From contig SFNZ01000004.1 in NCBI GenBank assembly GCA_004552615.1, positions 1-63,165 on the forward strand: a stretch of 63,165 nt of DNA, written 5' to 3'. The DNA comes from Bacteroidales bacterium (lineage in GTDB: Bacteria; Bacteroidota; Bacteroidia; Bacteroidales; UBA932). Position 1 is the first letter of the stretch; each line of letters begins with the position of its first letter. Shown in pieces: positions 42,302 to 51,103 of the stretch. The notes beneath the pieces were generated by a model. It was not told the origin of the DNA. It saw nothing but the letters and a program-made list of their open reading frames with translations, and did no database searches. The translations under genes were made by a program, and so were the position numbers.

Positions 42302-43813
42302 ATGGCAAATCCGTTGAAACAACTCGCCGGGGAAACCGCCGTGTACGGCCTCAGCACCATCCTCGCAAGGATAATAAACTTCCTCTTCGTCCCGTTCTAC
42401 ACGCGACTCCTGACCACTGCAAGCTATGGCGTGGTCACGGAATTCATGGCCTACATAGCCGTGCTCCAGGTAGTCCTCGTACTCGGACTTGAGACCGGAT
42501 GCTTCAACTTTGCCAACCGTGAAGGCGTCAATCCGAGGAAGGTCTATTCCAATGCTCTCGCGGCCGTCTTCGGGACCAGTTTCTCCTTCCTTGCCCTCAT
42601 GGTCCTTTTCAGGGAACAGATATCGTCAGCCCTCGGCTATCACGGATTCGGGAACTGCATAATATATGTAGGCGGAATCCTTGCGCTGGACTCCATAACG
42701 GCCATCCTTTTCGCCAAGCTCAGGCAGGAACACAAGGCTTTCAAATTCGCCATCTTCAAGACAGTCAAGATATTGACGGAGACGGCCGCCAACATGGTCC
42801 TCTTCTTCTGGTATCCGTCCCATTCCGCCGGATGTGCTCTCAATCTCGTCTCGCAGACCCCGGATTTCACCTATGTGATATTCGCCATTTTCATAAGCAG
42901 CGTGGTCTGCGGCATACTCTTCATCCCGGACCTGCTCCGCTTCTCATTCGAATTCGACGCCCGCCTGCTCAGGCAGATGCTCTCATATTCAATACCTTTG
43001 ATGATTGCGTCCCTCCCGGGAATAGTCAACGACTTCCTCGACAGGATACTCTTCCGCTATTTCGATACGGATCCTGAGGCCTGGCGCTCCAGCCTCGGAA
43101 TATTCCAGGCGGCTGTCAAACTGTCCGTGATAATGAACCTTTTCATCCAGATGTTCAGGTTCGCGGCCGAGCCGTTCTTCTTCCAGCGGGCCAGGGACAA
43201 AGGCTCCAGGCAGCTCTATGCCATTGTCATGGACTTCTTCACCGCATTCTGCGGCCTGATTCTGCTCGGGGTTTTCCTGTATCTTGATATTTTCGCCCTC
43301 GTCCTCGGCAAGGATTTCCGTTCCGGAATGGGCGTGGTGCCGATAATGCTCTTGTCCTACATGCTCCTCGGGATGTTGTTCAATGTCTCGATGTGGTACA
43401 AACTCTCGGGCAAGACGAACATGGCAATATGGATAACGATGGCCGGACTCGTGGTGACGGTGATTGTCAATGTGGTGTTCATGCCGAGATTCTCGTTCTG
43501 GGCTGCGGCCTTCGGACATCTTGCGAGCTATCTCGTGATGTTCGTCATCAGCGCCGTACTCGGCAATAAATACTATCCCGTTCCTTACAGCTGGAAAAGG
43601 ATATTGTCCCTGATGCTTTCCATAGCGGTCATCTGCGTGGCTACATTATTGATTGACAGGGAGTTCTTCCAGGGAATCGCACCGGGGGCGGTCCCTGCCG
43701 GGAAAATCCTGGTGAAACTCGCCGTGCATTCAGTCCTGCTTATAGTTTATCTGGCGGTAGCCGCATTCATCCTCAAGGGAAGATACAGGCAGGCGCTGAA
43801 TCCTGAAGCCTGA
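42302..43813 (+). CDS. polysaccharide/lipid-linked oligosaccharide flippase (Wzx/MATE-like)
   Basis: The 503-residue protein has about 14 predicted transmembrane helices. Its N-terminus GETAVYGLSTILARIINFLFVPFYTRLL is typical of the oligosaccharide flippase (MVF/PST) family in Bacteroidota. Conserved polar/aromatic positions appear in the helix-5/6 region and in LSYSIPLMIASLPGIVNDFLDR. It would move a lipid-linked glycan across the inner membrane. No glycosyltransferase cluster surrounds it, so the substrate is unknown; a role in envelope glycan export is inference. Confidence 0.88.
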   Translation: MANPLKQLAGETAVYGLSTILARIINFLFVPFYTRLLTTASYGVVTEFMAYIAVLQVVLVLGLETGCFNFANREGVNPRKVYSNALAAVFGTSFSFLALMVLFREQISSALGYHGFGNCIIYVGGILALDSITAILFAKLRQEHKAFKFAIFKTVKILTETAANMVLFFWYPSHSAGCALNLVSQTPDFTYVIFAIFISSVVCGILFIPDLLRFSFEFDARLLRQMLSYSIPLMIASLPGIVNDFLDRILFRYFDTDPEAWRSSLGIFQAAVKLSVIMNLFIQMFRFAAEPFFFQRARDKGSRQLYAIVMDFFTAFCGLILLGVFLYLDIFALVLGKDFRSGMGVVPIMLLSYMLLGMLFNVSMWYKLSGKTNMAIWITMAGLVVTVIVNVVFMPRFSFWAAAFGHLASYLVMFVISAVLGNKYYPVPYSWKRILSLMLSIAVICVATLLIDREFFQGIAPGAVPAGKILVKLAVHSVLLIVYLAVAAFILKGRYRQALNPEA

Positions 43814-43823
43814 AGAGGTCTCC

Positions 43824-44258
43824 TCAGTCAATTCTCCTGAACTCCTGGACGTATTCCGGGGAGTCGTAAGCGGTCCATACCATCGAATCCACGGTCAGGT
43901 CGCTTATCACGTATCTGTGGCTCCAGAAGCCTGCATCGTGGTCATACACTCCGTCTATCACGGCGCCGCGCTCCACTTCGATGGTCAGGCTGTAACGTCC
44001 AGTGACAGTGTGCGGTATGTCCTGGAAACTGTCGAAATTCTGCACAATCGTGAAAGTCTCGTCGTTCCTTACGAGCTCGATGTTCATGAAAGTGCCTTCC
44101 TCGAGAGCGTTCCCGTTCAGTTTCACGAGCTCCCATTTACCCGAGATATTGTTCTTGTTCACTTCCAGGTACACCGGCCCGGTCTCCTCGTCTTTCGAGC
44201 AGGCTATGGCGGCCGTCAATGAAATTATGGCGCAAATGAATAATCTTCCAAGTTTCAT
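43824..44258 (-). CDS. lipocalin-like lipoprotein
   Basis: The 144-residue protein begins at ATG 44258 with a lipoprotein signal (MKLGRLFICAIISLTAAIAC, Cys20). The mature part reads KNNISGKWELVKLNGN, then alternating beta strands (FMNIELVRNDETFTIVQNF, HTVTGRYSLTIEVE, YVISDLTVDSMVWTAYDS). The 'GKWxL' start followed by about eight strands fits Bacteroidales lipocalin-like lipoproteins. Ligand and function are unknown. Its 3' end converges on the flippase gene 10 bases away. Confidence 0.8.
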   Translation of the reverse strand: MKLGRLFICAIISLTAAIACSKDEETGPVYLEVNKNNISGKWELVKLNGNALEEGTFMNIELVRNDETFTIVQNFDSFQDIPHTVTGRYSLTIEVERGAVIDGVYDHDAGFWSHRYVISDLTVDSMVWTAYDSPEYVQEFRRID

Positions 44259-44302
44259 ATTATAATTATTCAATAATAGTTTTATCTTTCGCAAGTCGCA
44301 AA

Positions 44303-44749
44303 TTATTGCTTTGCTGCCACGAAGGCATTTACCTTCAGGGTTGCAGCAGGATTCCGGTTCTCTCCGGTATATATGAAAATCTTCCGCACGAATCTGCCCG
44401 GATGCCCTTTCGGATTGTATATTGCTCTTATCCTTGCCGTCTCACCAGTTTTCACCAGTTTCGTCCCGCATTCAGCCGTCAGGCAGGAGCAGGTCGAAAC
44501 CAGTCGGGAAATCAGGATGCTCTCAGTCCCGGTGTTCGTCACCTTGAACTCAATCGTGTCGGGGGAGTCCGACTCGTTCATCTCGATCTTGCATTCCGTC
44601 CTGTCGAACCTCAAGAATGCCGAATCTGCGCAATGCCGCGGGGATGAGACCTCCATGAGCCTCTCCTTCGGGACGAGTTTCATCTGCCCCGACACGGCCT
44701 GCGGAACCAGCAGCGCGACCAGCAATATGAGATTCAGTCTCAAAGCCAT
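44303..44749 (-). CDS. DUF1573 (Ig-like) secreted protein, last gene of the surface operon
   Basis: The 148-residue protein has a signal peptide (MALRLNLILLVALLVPQAVSG) and one DUF1573 domain: TIEFKVTNTGTESILISRLVSTCSCLTAE, with the conserved Cys-x-Cys, then GETARIRAIYNPKGHPGRFVRKIFIYTGE. Its N-terminal half resembles the divergent DUF1573 gene at 58948 (LVPKERL / FVPEHKL start, TCSC motif), so the two bracket the operon and may be paralogs. It overlaps the subtilase gene by 10 bases. The biochemical function is unknown. Confidence 0.87.
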   Translation of the reverse strand: MALRLNLILLVALLVPQAVSGQMKLVPKERLMEVSSPRHCADSAFLRFDRTECKIEMNESDSPDTIEFKVTNTGTESILISRLVSTCSCLTAECGTKLVKTGETARIRAIYNPKGHPGRFVRKIFIYTGENRNPAATLKVNAFVAAKQ

Positions 44750-46761
44750 CCCTCTCCGGCTGTTTTCGCCTTTACAGTGATCACGAAGTCATTCTTCCTT
44801 CCGTCGCTTGCAGTCACGGTTGCTGCGGTCTGGCCTGCCTTGAGCCCTTTCACAGTCAGCTTCCCGCCGGCCACGGATGCGGACGCTATGGACCCGTCCT
44901 TGACGCTTACACTATATGTAAGTCCGTCACCGTCAGTGAAATATCTTGAAGGAACAAGAGTGGCGATGCCGCCCTCGGCCACCAATACGTTAGGGAATGA
45001 CATCGCTGCCCCGCTGCCTTCTATAGCTTTCAGGAAATTGTATGCATTCACCTGGCCGCTTCCCATCTTGCCGGTGTAGTCATTCAGGTCCATTGACTTG
45101 AAATGATTGTCCCCGAGCTCAGCCACGTATTTGTAATAATATTTCGGTGCATCGGTATTCCAGAATCCTTCCACCGGAGTCGAGCTGGAATAAAGCAGGT
45201 CCACGATTTCATCAGCCTTGAAATGCTTCCTCAGCTGTGCTGCGTAGGACAGTCCGAGAGCCACTACTCCGGACACGTGAGGGCAGGCCATTGACGTACC
45301 TTCCATGTAGCCGTAGCCGCTTTCGCTGATGTGTAGCGGAAGAGTGGAGAGAATGCAGCCCACCGAGCCCCTGTTCTCACCTTCTCCATATTCATAATAA
45401 TAATCCTGGTCTCCTCCCGGGGCACATATTGTAGTTCCCGGGCCGTAATTCGTATATACTGAAGGAGTGAAGTCCCCGGCAGTAGCTGCTACTGACACGA
45501 AATCCTTGTAAGCCCCCGGATAGCCTGCTGCAGGAGCATCTTCGTTGCCTCCGGCGAATATTGCGATTCCGCCTTCTATAACGCCGTCAGGTGAGCCCGC
45601 ATTGTGGATGAAATAATCCAGGGCCTTGGCCTCCAATACATTGTCCTTCATCCAGGTTTCGTCATCCCCGTACTGCGGAGTCCATTCGTAAGGGTTGGCA
45701 GCACCTGAGACATAGCCCCAGCTGCACTGCAGGATCACAGCCCCGTTGTCCGCAGCATATTTGATGGCTCGTACTTCGTCGAGAACCGTGCCTGCATATT
45801 GTCCGGAGAAAATCTGGCAGGACATTATCCGGACTCCCGGTTTAGTTCCGTTACCTCCAGCTATACTGCTGATTCCCAGGCCGTTATTGTTCACGGCTCC
45901 GATTACTCCGGCCACGTGGGAACCGTGTCCCGTATCCGAAAGGTTGTCAGTCGAGATGACTCCCGTGCCCCTTGCGAAATTGAATCCGTAATAATCTCCT
46001 GCATATCCGTTCCCGTCATTGTCCTCGTGCGAGCGCCAGATCTCGTCTTCATTGACCCACATGCAGCCCGCGAGGTCTGGATGTGACCAGTCCACACCTT
46101 CGTCCAGCACGGCAACGATTATGGAAGGGTCTCCGGTGCAGAGATCCCAGGCTTTCTCCACCTGCACGTCAGCGTCCTTGACGAACTTGGTCTCCTTCAG
46201 GGTGCCGTCGTTTATGAGGCTCCACTGGTAAGGAAGCAGCCCGTCATTGAACCTTCCTGAAGATGCGGCTTTGACCGCCGGCACGCTCATCGGAACGGAT
46301 TTGCCGCTGTAGGCCCTCTTCAGCTGTCGGTTGTACTCCACGCGGCTGACCTCGCCGAGGGCTGACAATTCGGAAGCGGCCTTTGCCAATGACGTCTTGC
46401 CGTCAAATCTCACGAGATACCACAGATGCAGCCCGGCCTTGCGTGCAGCCTCCTCGGTGCGCCTGTCTTCGGGGAAAACCCTCTCGATTTCATATCCGTC
46501 GAGAAGTGAGAGCACCTCGTCCACGGTGCTGATACCGCTCCGTGTGGCAGGACCTGCAGGACCGCTCTTGGTGAGCCCTGCCTTGTCGAGAAGCTCTGCG
46601 GCACTTTCGCTGAACCTGATGAGAAGTTCGCCTTCCACCGCGCCTTCAGTGATGCCGGGTACCTTTCCGCTATCCGGAACGGGCTGTCCGACTTCAACCG
46701 AGCAGGAGAAGACCATTGCCAGGATGCCCGGCACCAATGTACTGTATATTGCTTTTCTCAT
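44740..46761 (-). CDS. subtilisin-like (S8) serine protease lipoprotein
   Basis: The 673-residue protein has a lipobox at Cys20 (MVFSC). An inhibitor-I9-like propeptide follows (~45-145), then the S8 catalytic domain with Asp220 (VAVLDEGVDWSHPDL), His279 (TGHGSHVAGVIGA), oxyanion Asn406 (FAGGNED) and Ser490 (GYMEGTSMACPHVSG). A C-terminal Ig-like domain (~585-673, Big2/cadherin-like) ends the chain. It is probably exposed at the cell surface or facing the periplasm. Being in the SusC/SusD operon suggests that the system handles proteins or peptides rather than a glycan. Confidence 0.94.
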   Translation of the reverse strand: MRKAIYSTLVPGILAMVFSCSVEVGQPVPDSGKVPGITEGAVEGELLIRFSESAAELLDKAGLTKSGPAGPATRSGISTVDEVLSLLDGYEIERVFPEDRRTEEAARKAGLHLWYLVRFDGKTSLAKAASELSALGEVSRVEYNRQLKRAYSGKSVPMSVPAVKAASSGRFNDGLLPYQWSLINDGTLKETKFVKDADVQVEKAWDLCTGDPSIIVAVLDEGVDWSHPDLAGCMWVNEDEIWRSHEDNDGNGYAGDYYGFNFARGTGVISTDNLSDTGHGSHVAGVIGAVNNNGLGISSIAGGNGTKPGVRIMSCQIFSGQYAGTVLDEVRAIKYAADNGAVILQCSWGYVSGAANPYEWTPQYGDDETWMKDNVLEAKALDYFIHNAGSPDGVIEGGIAIFAGGNEDAPAAGYPGAYKDFVSVAATAGDFTPSVYTNYGPGTTICAPGGDQDYYYEYGEGENRGSVGCILSTLPLHISESGYGYMEGTSMACPHVSGVVALGLSYAAQLRKHFKADEIVDLLYSSSTPVEGFWNTDAPKYYYKYVAELGDNHFKSMDLNDYTGKMGSGQVNAYNFLKAIEGSGAAMSFPNVLVAEGGIATLVPSRYFTDGDGLTYSVSVKDGSIASASVAGGKLTVKGLKAGQTAATVTASDGRKNDFVITVKAKTAGEGWL

Positions 46762-46764
46762 ACT

Positions 46765-48414
46765 CTATTCCTCCTCCACAATATTGGCTGGGTTGTATTT
46801 CTTGTTGACATATTCCTTGTAATAGTAATCGAGGTTCGCCGGCTCGTTCGTGAATCCGCAAAGGTTGCCGTCGAGGTCTTTTCCGTCCTGAGGGAATACC
46901 AATGAGAACGGAATCCACAGGTCCAGCTTCGGATGGAAGAGCAGCCAGTCCGGAATCTCGCCTGAGAGCCTGTTCAGGTTCACTGAGAAAAGGTCGGTAT
47001 TCGGGAGAACCTTCGGCAGCCCTATCAGCCTTGACGGCAGGGTGTCGCAGGCATTGACCTCGGCCTCTGTCCACCTCGGGATGTCCGGGTCGTCCTCGAA
47101 GTCCGGGATTGAGCCCTGGAGATAGTTCACGGAAAGCCTGAGGGTGTCGAGAGAAGACCATTTCAGCAGTCTTGAAGGGAAGGAGCGCTTTCCTGTACCG
47201 TCCTTCTTGCATTCGTCTATGAATCCTCCCAGGTCCTCCTTGACAGAGTTGCTGAGATCATAGATTGTGCTCCTCGTGTTCGCGTTCATTATCAGCGCGG
47301 TAAGCTTCGGGAAATTCTTCTCGTCGATTATGTCCGGAATCGTCTGGAAATTGTTTCCGCTCAGGTCGAGGTACTCGAGATTGCTCAGATTCTTGAATTC
47401 CTCCGGCAGGCTCACGAGTCCGTATGCGCTGATGGTCAGCTTCCTGAGCTGGCTCAGCTCGCAGATGAACTGTCCCGGGTCGAGGTCTTTCAGGAACGTG
47501 TTGGAGTTGCTGAAGAAATATAGTTCCTCGGCTGCGGTGAGATATTTCACCTGGAACGGCAGTCCTTCATTGGTCTCGAAGAGGAAGAACGATGCGGAGC
47601 GCACACGGCCCTTGTTCTTTCCGGATTTCCATACTGTCACGCCGGTCCAGTGCTCCATCTTCTCGGCAGTCTCGAATTCCCTCCAGCAGCCGAGTGCCCT
47701 GCTTATCGCGATGAGGGCGAGGGAATCGCCTTTCACGCCGATCTCGATAGGCTCTGCACTGAGCTGTTTCACGATGATACCGTCATTGGCAGGAACCTCG
47801 ATTCCGCTGTCTTTCGGGACAAGCCTGACTGACGTGCTCCTGTCTTGCTGGCGGACATTGAGATTCCACTTGAAATCCAATGTTACCGTCCTCGGCCTTG
47901 CGCCCCTGTCGAGTACCAGTTCCGGCATCCTGCAGCTCAGCCATGAGGCATCCTGCTCCGGGATTTTCACTTCGAAAGGCACATTGCTCCTGACCTTGAC
48001 CGAGAAATGTCTTTCATTCAGGGGGGCATAGCTCGCAATCTGCATCTCACCCATGTCCGGGCTTATCTCGTAGCTGAATCCTTCCTGCTTGACAGTGAAG
48101 TCCTTGCGCTCTCCGGAAGATACAGTCTCGATACGTACAAGACCTTCCCTCGGAGTCACTGCGAGGGCTGAGTCGATGATGATCCTGCATTCGGCAGAAC
48201 CGACACCGTTGGCCGGGGAAACCGTAATCCAGGGCTCCTGTGTCTTGGCCACCCAACTTTCCGTGGAGGTCACCTTCACTGTCCGCACCCCGCCGGCTGC
48301 GTCGATGGCAATGTCCCCTCCGTCAAGCCCGAAAGCGGTGTTCTCTTCCTTGCATCCCGCAAGGAGTGCCGGAATCAGGAAAAATGCTGATAATCTGTAT
48401 ATTTTCATTTTCAT
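46765..48414 (-). CDS. BACON and leucine-rich-repeat surface lipoprotein
   Basis: The 549-residue protein has a lipobox at Cys21 (LLAGC). A BACON domain (~30-115) contains SWVAKTQEPWITVSPANGVGSA, and a second BACON-like module (~118-235) includes WLSCRMPELV. Leucine-rich repeats run from about 290 to 510 (LRKLTISAYGLVSLPEEFKNL, LEYLDLSGNNFQTIPD, DTLRLSVNYLQGSIPD). BACON domains usually bind carbohydrate or mucin and leucine-rich repeats bind protein. It lies three bases from the protease gene. It is likely a binding protein of the SusCD-like system. Confidence 0.88.
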   Translation of the reverse strand: MKMKIYRLSAFFLIPALLAGCKEENTAFGLDGGDIAIDAAGGVRTVKVTSTESWVAKTQEPWITVSPANGVGSAECRIIIDSALAVTPREGLVRIETVSSGERKDFTVKQEGFSYEISPDMGEMQIASYAPLNERHFSVKVRSNVPFEVKIPEQDASWLSCRMPELVLDRGARPRTVTLDFKWNLNVRQQDRSTSVRLVPKDSGIEVPANDGIIVKQLSAEPIEIGVKGDSLALIAISRALGCWREFETAEKMEHWTGVTVWKSGKNKGRVRSASFFLFETNEGLPFQVKYLTAAEELYFFSNSNTFLKDLDPGQFICELSQLRKLTISAYGLVSLPEEFKNLSNLEYLDLSGNNFQTIPDIIDEKNFPKLTALIMNANTRSTIYDLSNSVKEDLGGFIDECKKDGTGKRSFPSRLLKWSSLDTLRLSVNYLQGSIPDFEDDPDIPRWTEAEVNACDTLPSRLIGLPKVLPNTDLFSVNLNRLSGEIPDWLLFHPKLDLWIPFSLVFPQDGKDLDGNLCGFTNEPANLDYYYKEYVNKKYNPANIVEEE

Positions 48415-48423
48415 AATTCGAAA

Positions 48424-51045
48424 TTAGTCCAGAGCAATGTAGTCACAACCCCTGATGTCCTGGGTCTTGTCGTAAATTAGGTAGTAGGCCCCGGCCGCAT
48501 AGGCGTAGCAGATGTCCGAAGCATCGAAGACTATCTCGGGATTGTCACTGATGTCGAGGTAATATATCAGCGTCGATATCGTGTCGGAAATCTTTCCGAG
48601 ATTGTTCGAGCCGATATAGAATCCGCGGAGGCCCTTGTGATTGTAAAGTCCTGTAGGCCACTCGGAAAGGCATCTCTCACCGTTCACGTTGCGCTGGCCC
48701 CTGATTCCGAACACTGTCAGGTATCCGCTGTCGAGAGGCTCGAACGGGAAGGATGCGAACCTGTTGTAGGACAGGTCAATTCCGTACAGATAAGGGATGT
48801 TCACGGCGTTCATCTCTGCCGGAAGGTCATCCAAATGGTTGTATGACAGGTCGATGGACCTGATGTATTTCACGTTCTCGCCCGTAAATGAGCCCTTCGG
48901 GAAATTGTCGAGCGAGCATCCCCTGAAAGAGAGGTTTGCCACGACTGATTTGGATTCCGCGAGGCAGGTCGGATAGGTGGTGAGCTCCGGATTGTTGTTC
49001 AGGGTGAGAGTCTCCACCTTCAGTCCCTTGTAACCGTTCCCGGCATTCTGGAAACCGGAGATATGGTTGTAGGAGAAATCCACTGAACCCATCACATAGA
49101 CGGACTTGGCTGAGAAAATATCCGGGAATTCCGTGAACAGATTGTTCTTGACGGAGAATGTCTCCACGTCGTCCATCTTGAAGAACAGGCCGTTCTCGTC
49201 CACAGGCATCGAGGAGAGCCTGTTATTGTCCAGATAGAGCTGGACGATTCCGATTTCCTCTCCGAATGCCTCCGTGATTTCCTCGATTTTGTTGTTAGAG
49301 AGGTCCAGCAGGCCGAGCTTCTTCATGTTCTTGATGGATGCGCCGTCGACTTTCGTGAGATTGTTCTGGTTCATGTACAGAATCTGGATGTTCCCGGCAG
49401 CTGCCCCGTTTGCGAAGCAGTCAAGCGCCCTGGCGGCCTCCTCTGAATTCCATTGGAGATTGTTGGCAATGTTGACCGAGACGAGGGCCGGCATTTCCCT
49501 GAGCGATTCAGGAACCGTCAGCATCTTCGGGCAATTGTATATTTCCAGGTCGGTGAGGGAAACCAGTCCTCCGAGCGTGTTCGGCAGGGTGGACAATTCA
49601 CCGTTGGCGACATAAAGCTTCTCGAGCTTGGACAGAGTTCCGATTTCGTCAGGAAGGGACCTGAGCCCGTTGCAAAGCTTGCCGTGCACCATGTCCATAG
49701 GGCGGATGAGCATCCTTCCCGTGCCTTTCTCGATTATTTCATCTTCCTTCATGGAAGTGTAAAGGTCAATCTCAGGAATATGTATGTCGTGCTCCAGAAG
49801 GGCGCGTGCCACAGGTTCCGAGAGCTGTGTGGCAGGGTGGACGAGACGGAGATATTCCTTGTGCCGTTCCATCCTGTCGCTTCTGCCCGATCCCGGCTGG
49901 ACGGTCGGGTCGTATTCGAGCAGATTATAGTCGTTGTGGGTGCCGAGATAAAGCTCCACGAGCTCGCTCAGCTGGCCGATGGCAGGGGAGAGGTCGCCCC
50001 TGAATCCGAAATCGCTGATGTTGATCAGGGCTACGCGGCCGTTGGCATGGAGCTGGACTCCCGGCTGGTCTCCCCAGAGGTCAGGATCCTTGTTGAAATT
50101 CCAGTTGGTCCCTGCAGACCAGTCCTGTCCGCTGTAATACCAGTTGCTTCCGTCGAGGGACTCCCATATTTCCTTGAGGGCGAAATAGTCCTTCAGATAT
50201 TCGTCTGATTCCCTGAGCGTTACCGGTACTTTGGCCTCTGCCGTCTTGTTGTCCGTCACCGTGAAACCGGATGATTTCACAGATGAACTGTTCTCGAGCA
50301 GCTTCCTGCCCGAATCGTAAAGTGTGTATGCGTCAATGACATAGCTTCCCGCCTTCAGAGAGACGAGCGTGTCGCATGCGAGGGTTGAGGTGAGATATCC
50401 CTTCGGATTCTCCCCGCTGTCGTCGTAATCGACGGAAAAATCCGTGTGCAGCCTGTTGAATGAAGTCTTGACCCCGGTAGCCGTCTCCTTGACCGTGATG
50501 TCGGCATACGAAACCTCGTCGAAGGTATATTCCCTCGTCGCGGCCCTGGTGGCCGGTTCGAAATCCTTCACGAGGGTGAACCTGGCCTTTCCTCTCGGAG
50601 TGACCTTGGCCAGGATGTCCCTGACAGTCAGTCCTCCGGGTACCACTGTGAAGGAACCGGACTCGCCTCCGTTGTAGATTTCCCCGTCAAGACGGTCGAA
50701 CAGGGTGAACGCGTTCACCTTGTATTCGCCGGCCACGAGCTTGAGCTTTTCGCTGCGCAGACCGTACTCCGCCGCCTCGTCGTCCGAAGCGGAAACAGTC
50801 AATGTCTGGGAAATCTGGATGTCCCCGTACTGTAGCATCACCATGACCTTTGCGGCATCTTTCAGGTAGTCCAGTTCGGGCACCACGGCCTTCGTCCCTT
50901 CATAGGACGCTTCCTTGTACAATTTGAATTGAACATAACCATAGTCCTTCTCCCGGTTGTCCGGAGCCTCCTCCTTCGCGCAGGAGAACAGCAGTGCGGA
51001 CACCGCGGCCAGGGCCATGAGAATATGATATTTCAGTGACTTCAT
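48424..51045 (-). CDS. leucine-rich-repeat surface lipoprotein (DUF4458-like)
   Basis: The 873-residue lipoprotein (Cys22, LLFSC) starts with two beta-sandwich modules that look like repeats of each other (YGYVQFKLYKEASYEG to ~165, then ~165-290; VKTSFNRLHTDFSVDY). From ~300 it has the WESLDGSNWYYSGQDWSAGTNW segment seen before Bacteroidales LRR regions, and leucine-rich repeats from ~475 to 850 (LEKLYVANGELSTLPNTLGGL, LGLLDLSNNKIEEI, YIRSIDLSYNHLDDLPAE). The DUF4458 label is from memory of the family layout. It is probably a surface-exposed protein-binding lipoprotein. Confidence 0.85.
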   Translation of the reverse strand: MKSLKYHILMALAAVSALLFSCAKEEAPDNREKDYGYVQFKLYKEASYEGTKAVVPELDYLKDAAKVMVMLQYGDIQISQTLTVSASDDEAAEYGLRSEKLKLVAGEYKVNAFTLFDRLDGEIYNGGESGSFTVVPGGLTVRDILAKVTPRGKARFTLVKDFEPATRAATREYTFDEVSYADITVKETATGVKTSFNRLHTDFSVDYDDSGENPKGYLTSTLACDTLVSLKAGSYVIDAYTLYDSGRKLLENSSSVKSSGFTVTDNKTAEAKVPVTLRESDEYLKDYFALKEIWESLDGSNWYYSGQDWSAGTNWNFNKDPDLWGDQPGVQLHANGRVALINISDFGFRGDLSPAIGQLSELVELYLGTHNDYNLLEYDPTVQPGSGRSDRMERHKEYLRLVHPATQLSEPVARALLEHDIHIPEIDLYTSMKEDEIIEKGTGRMLIRPMDMVHGKLCNGLRSLPDEIGTLSKLEKLYVANGELSTLPNTLGGLVSLTDLEIYNCPKMLTVPESLREMPALVSVNIANNLQWNSEEAARALDCFANGAAAGNIQILYMNQNNLTKVDGASIKNMKKLGLLDLSNNKIEEITEAFGEEIGIVQLYLDNNRLSSMPVDENGLFFKMDDVETFSVKNNLFTEFPDIFSAKSVYVMGSVDFSYNHISGFQNAGNGYKGLKVETLTLNNNPELTTYPTCLAESKSVVANLSFRGCSLDNFPKGSFTGENVKYIRSIDLSYNHLDDLPAEMNAVNIPYLYGIDLSYNRFASFPFEPLDSGYLTVFGIRGQRNVNGERCLSEWPTGLYNHKGLRGFYIGSNNLGKISDTISTLIYYLDISDNPEIVFDASDICYAYAAGAYYLIYDKTQDIRGCDYIALD

Positions 51046-51069
51046 ATCTAACTGTGCTGTAATCTTTTA

Positions 51070-51090
51070 AAACTCAATTCATTATAGTTT
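51070..51090. repeat. 21-bp inverted repeat, left arm
   Basis: The sequence starting AAACTCAATTCATTATAG is the exact reverse complement of 53418-53438. It lies in the 58-base gap between the 764-residue lipoprotein gene and the LRR gene. The two arms bracket exactly one gene (51104-53398). Confidence 0.85.
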
Positions 51091-51103
51091 CATTCATGCT
51101 ATT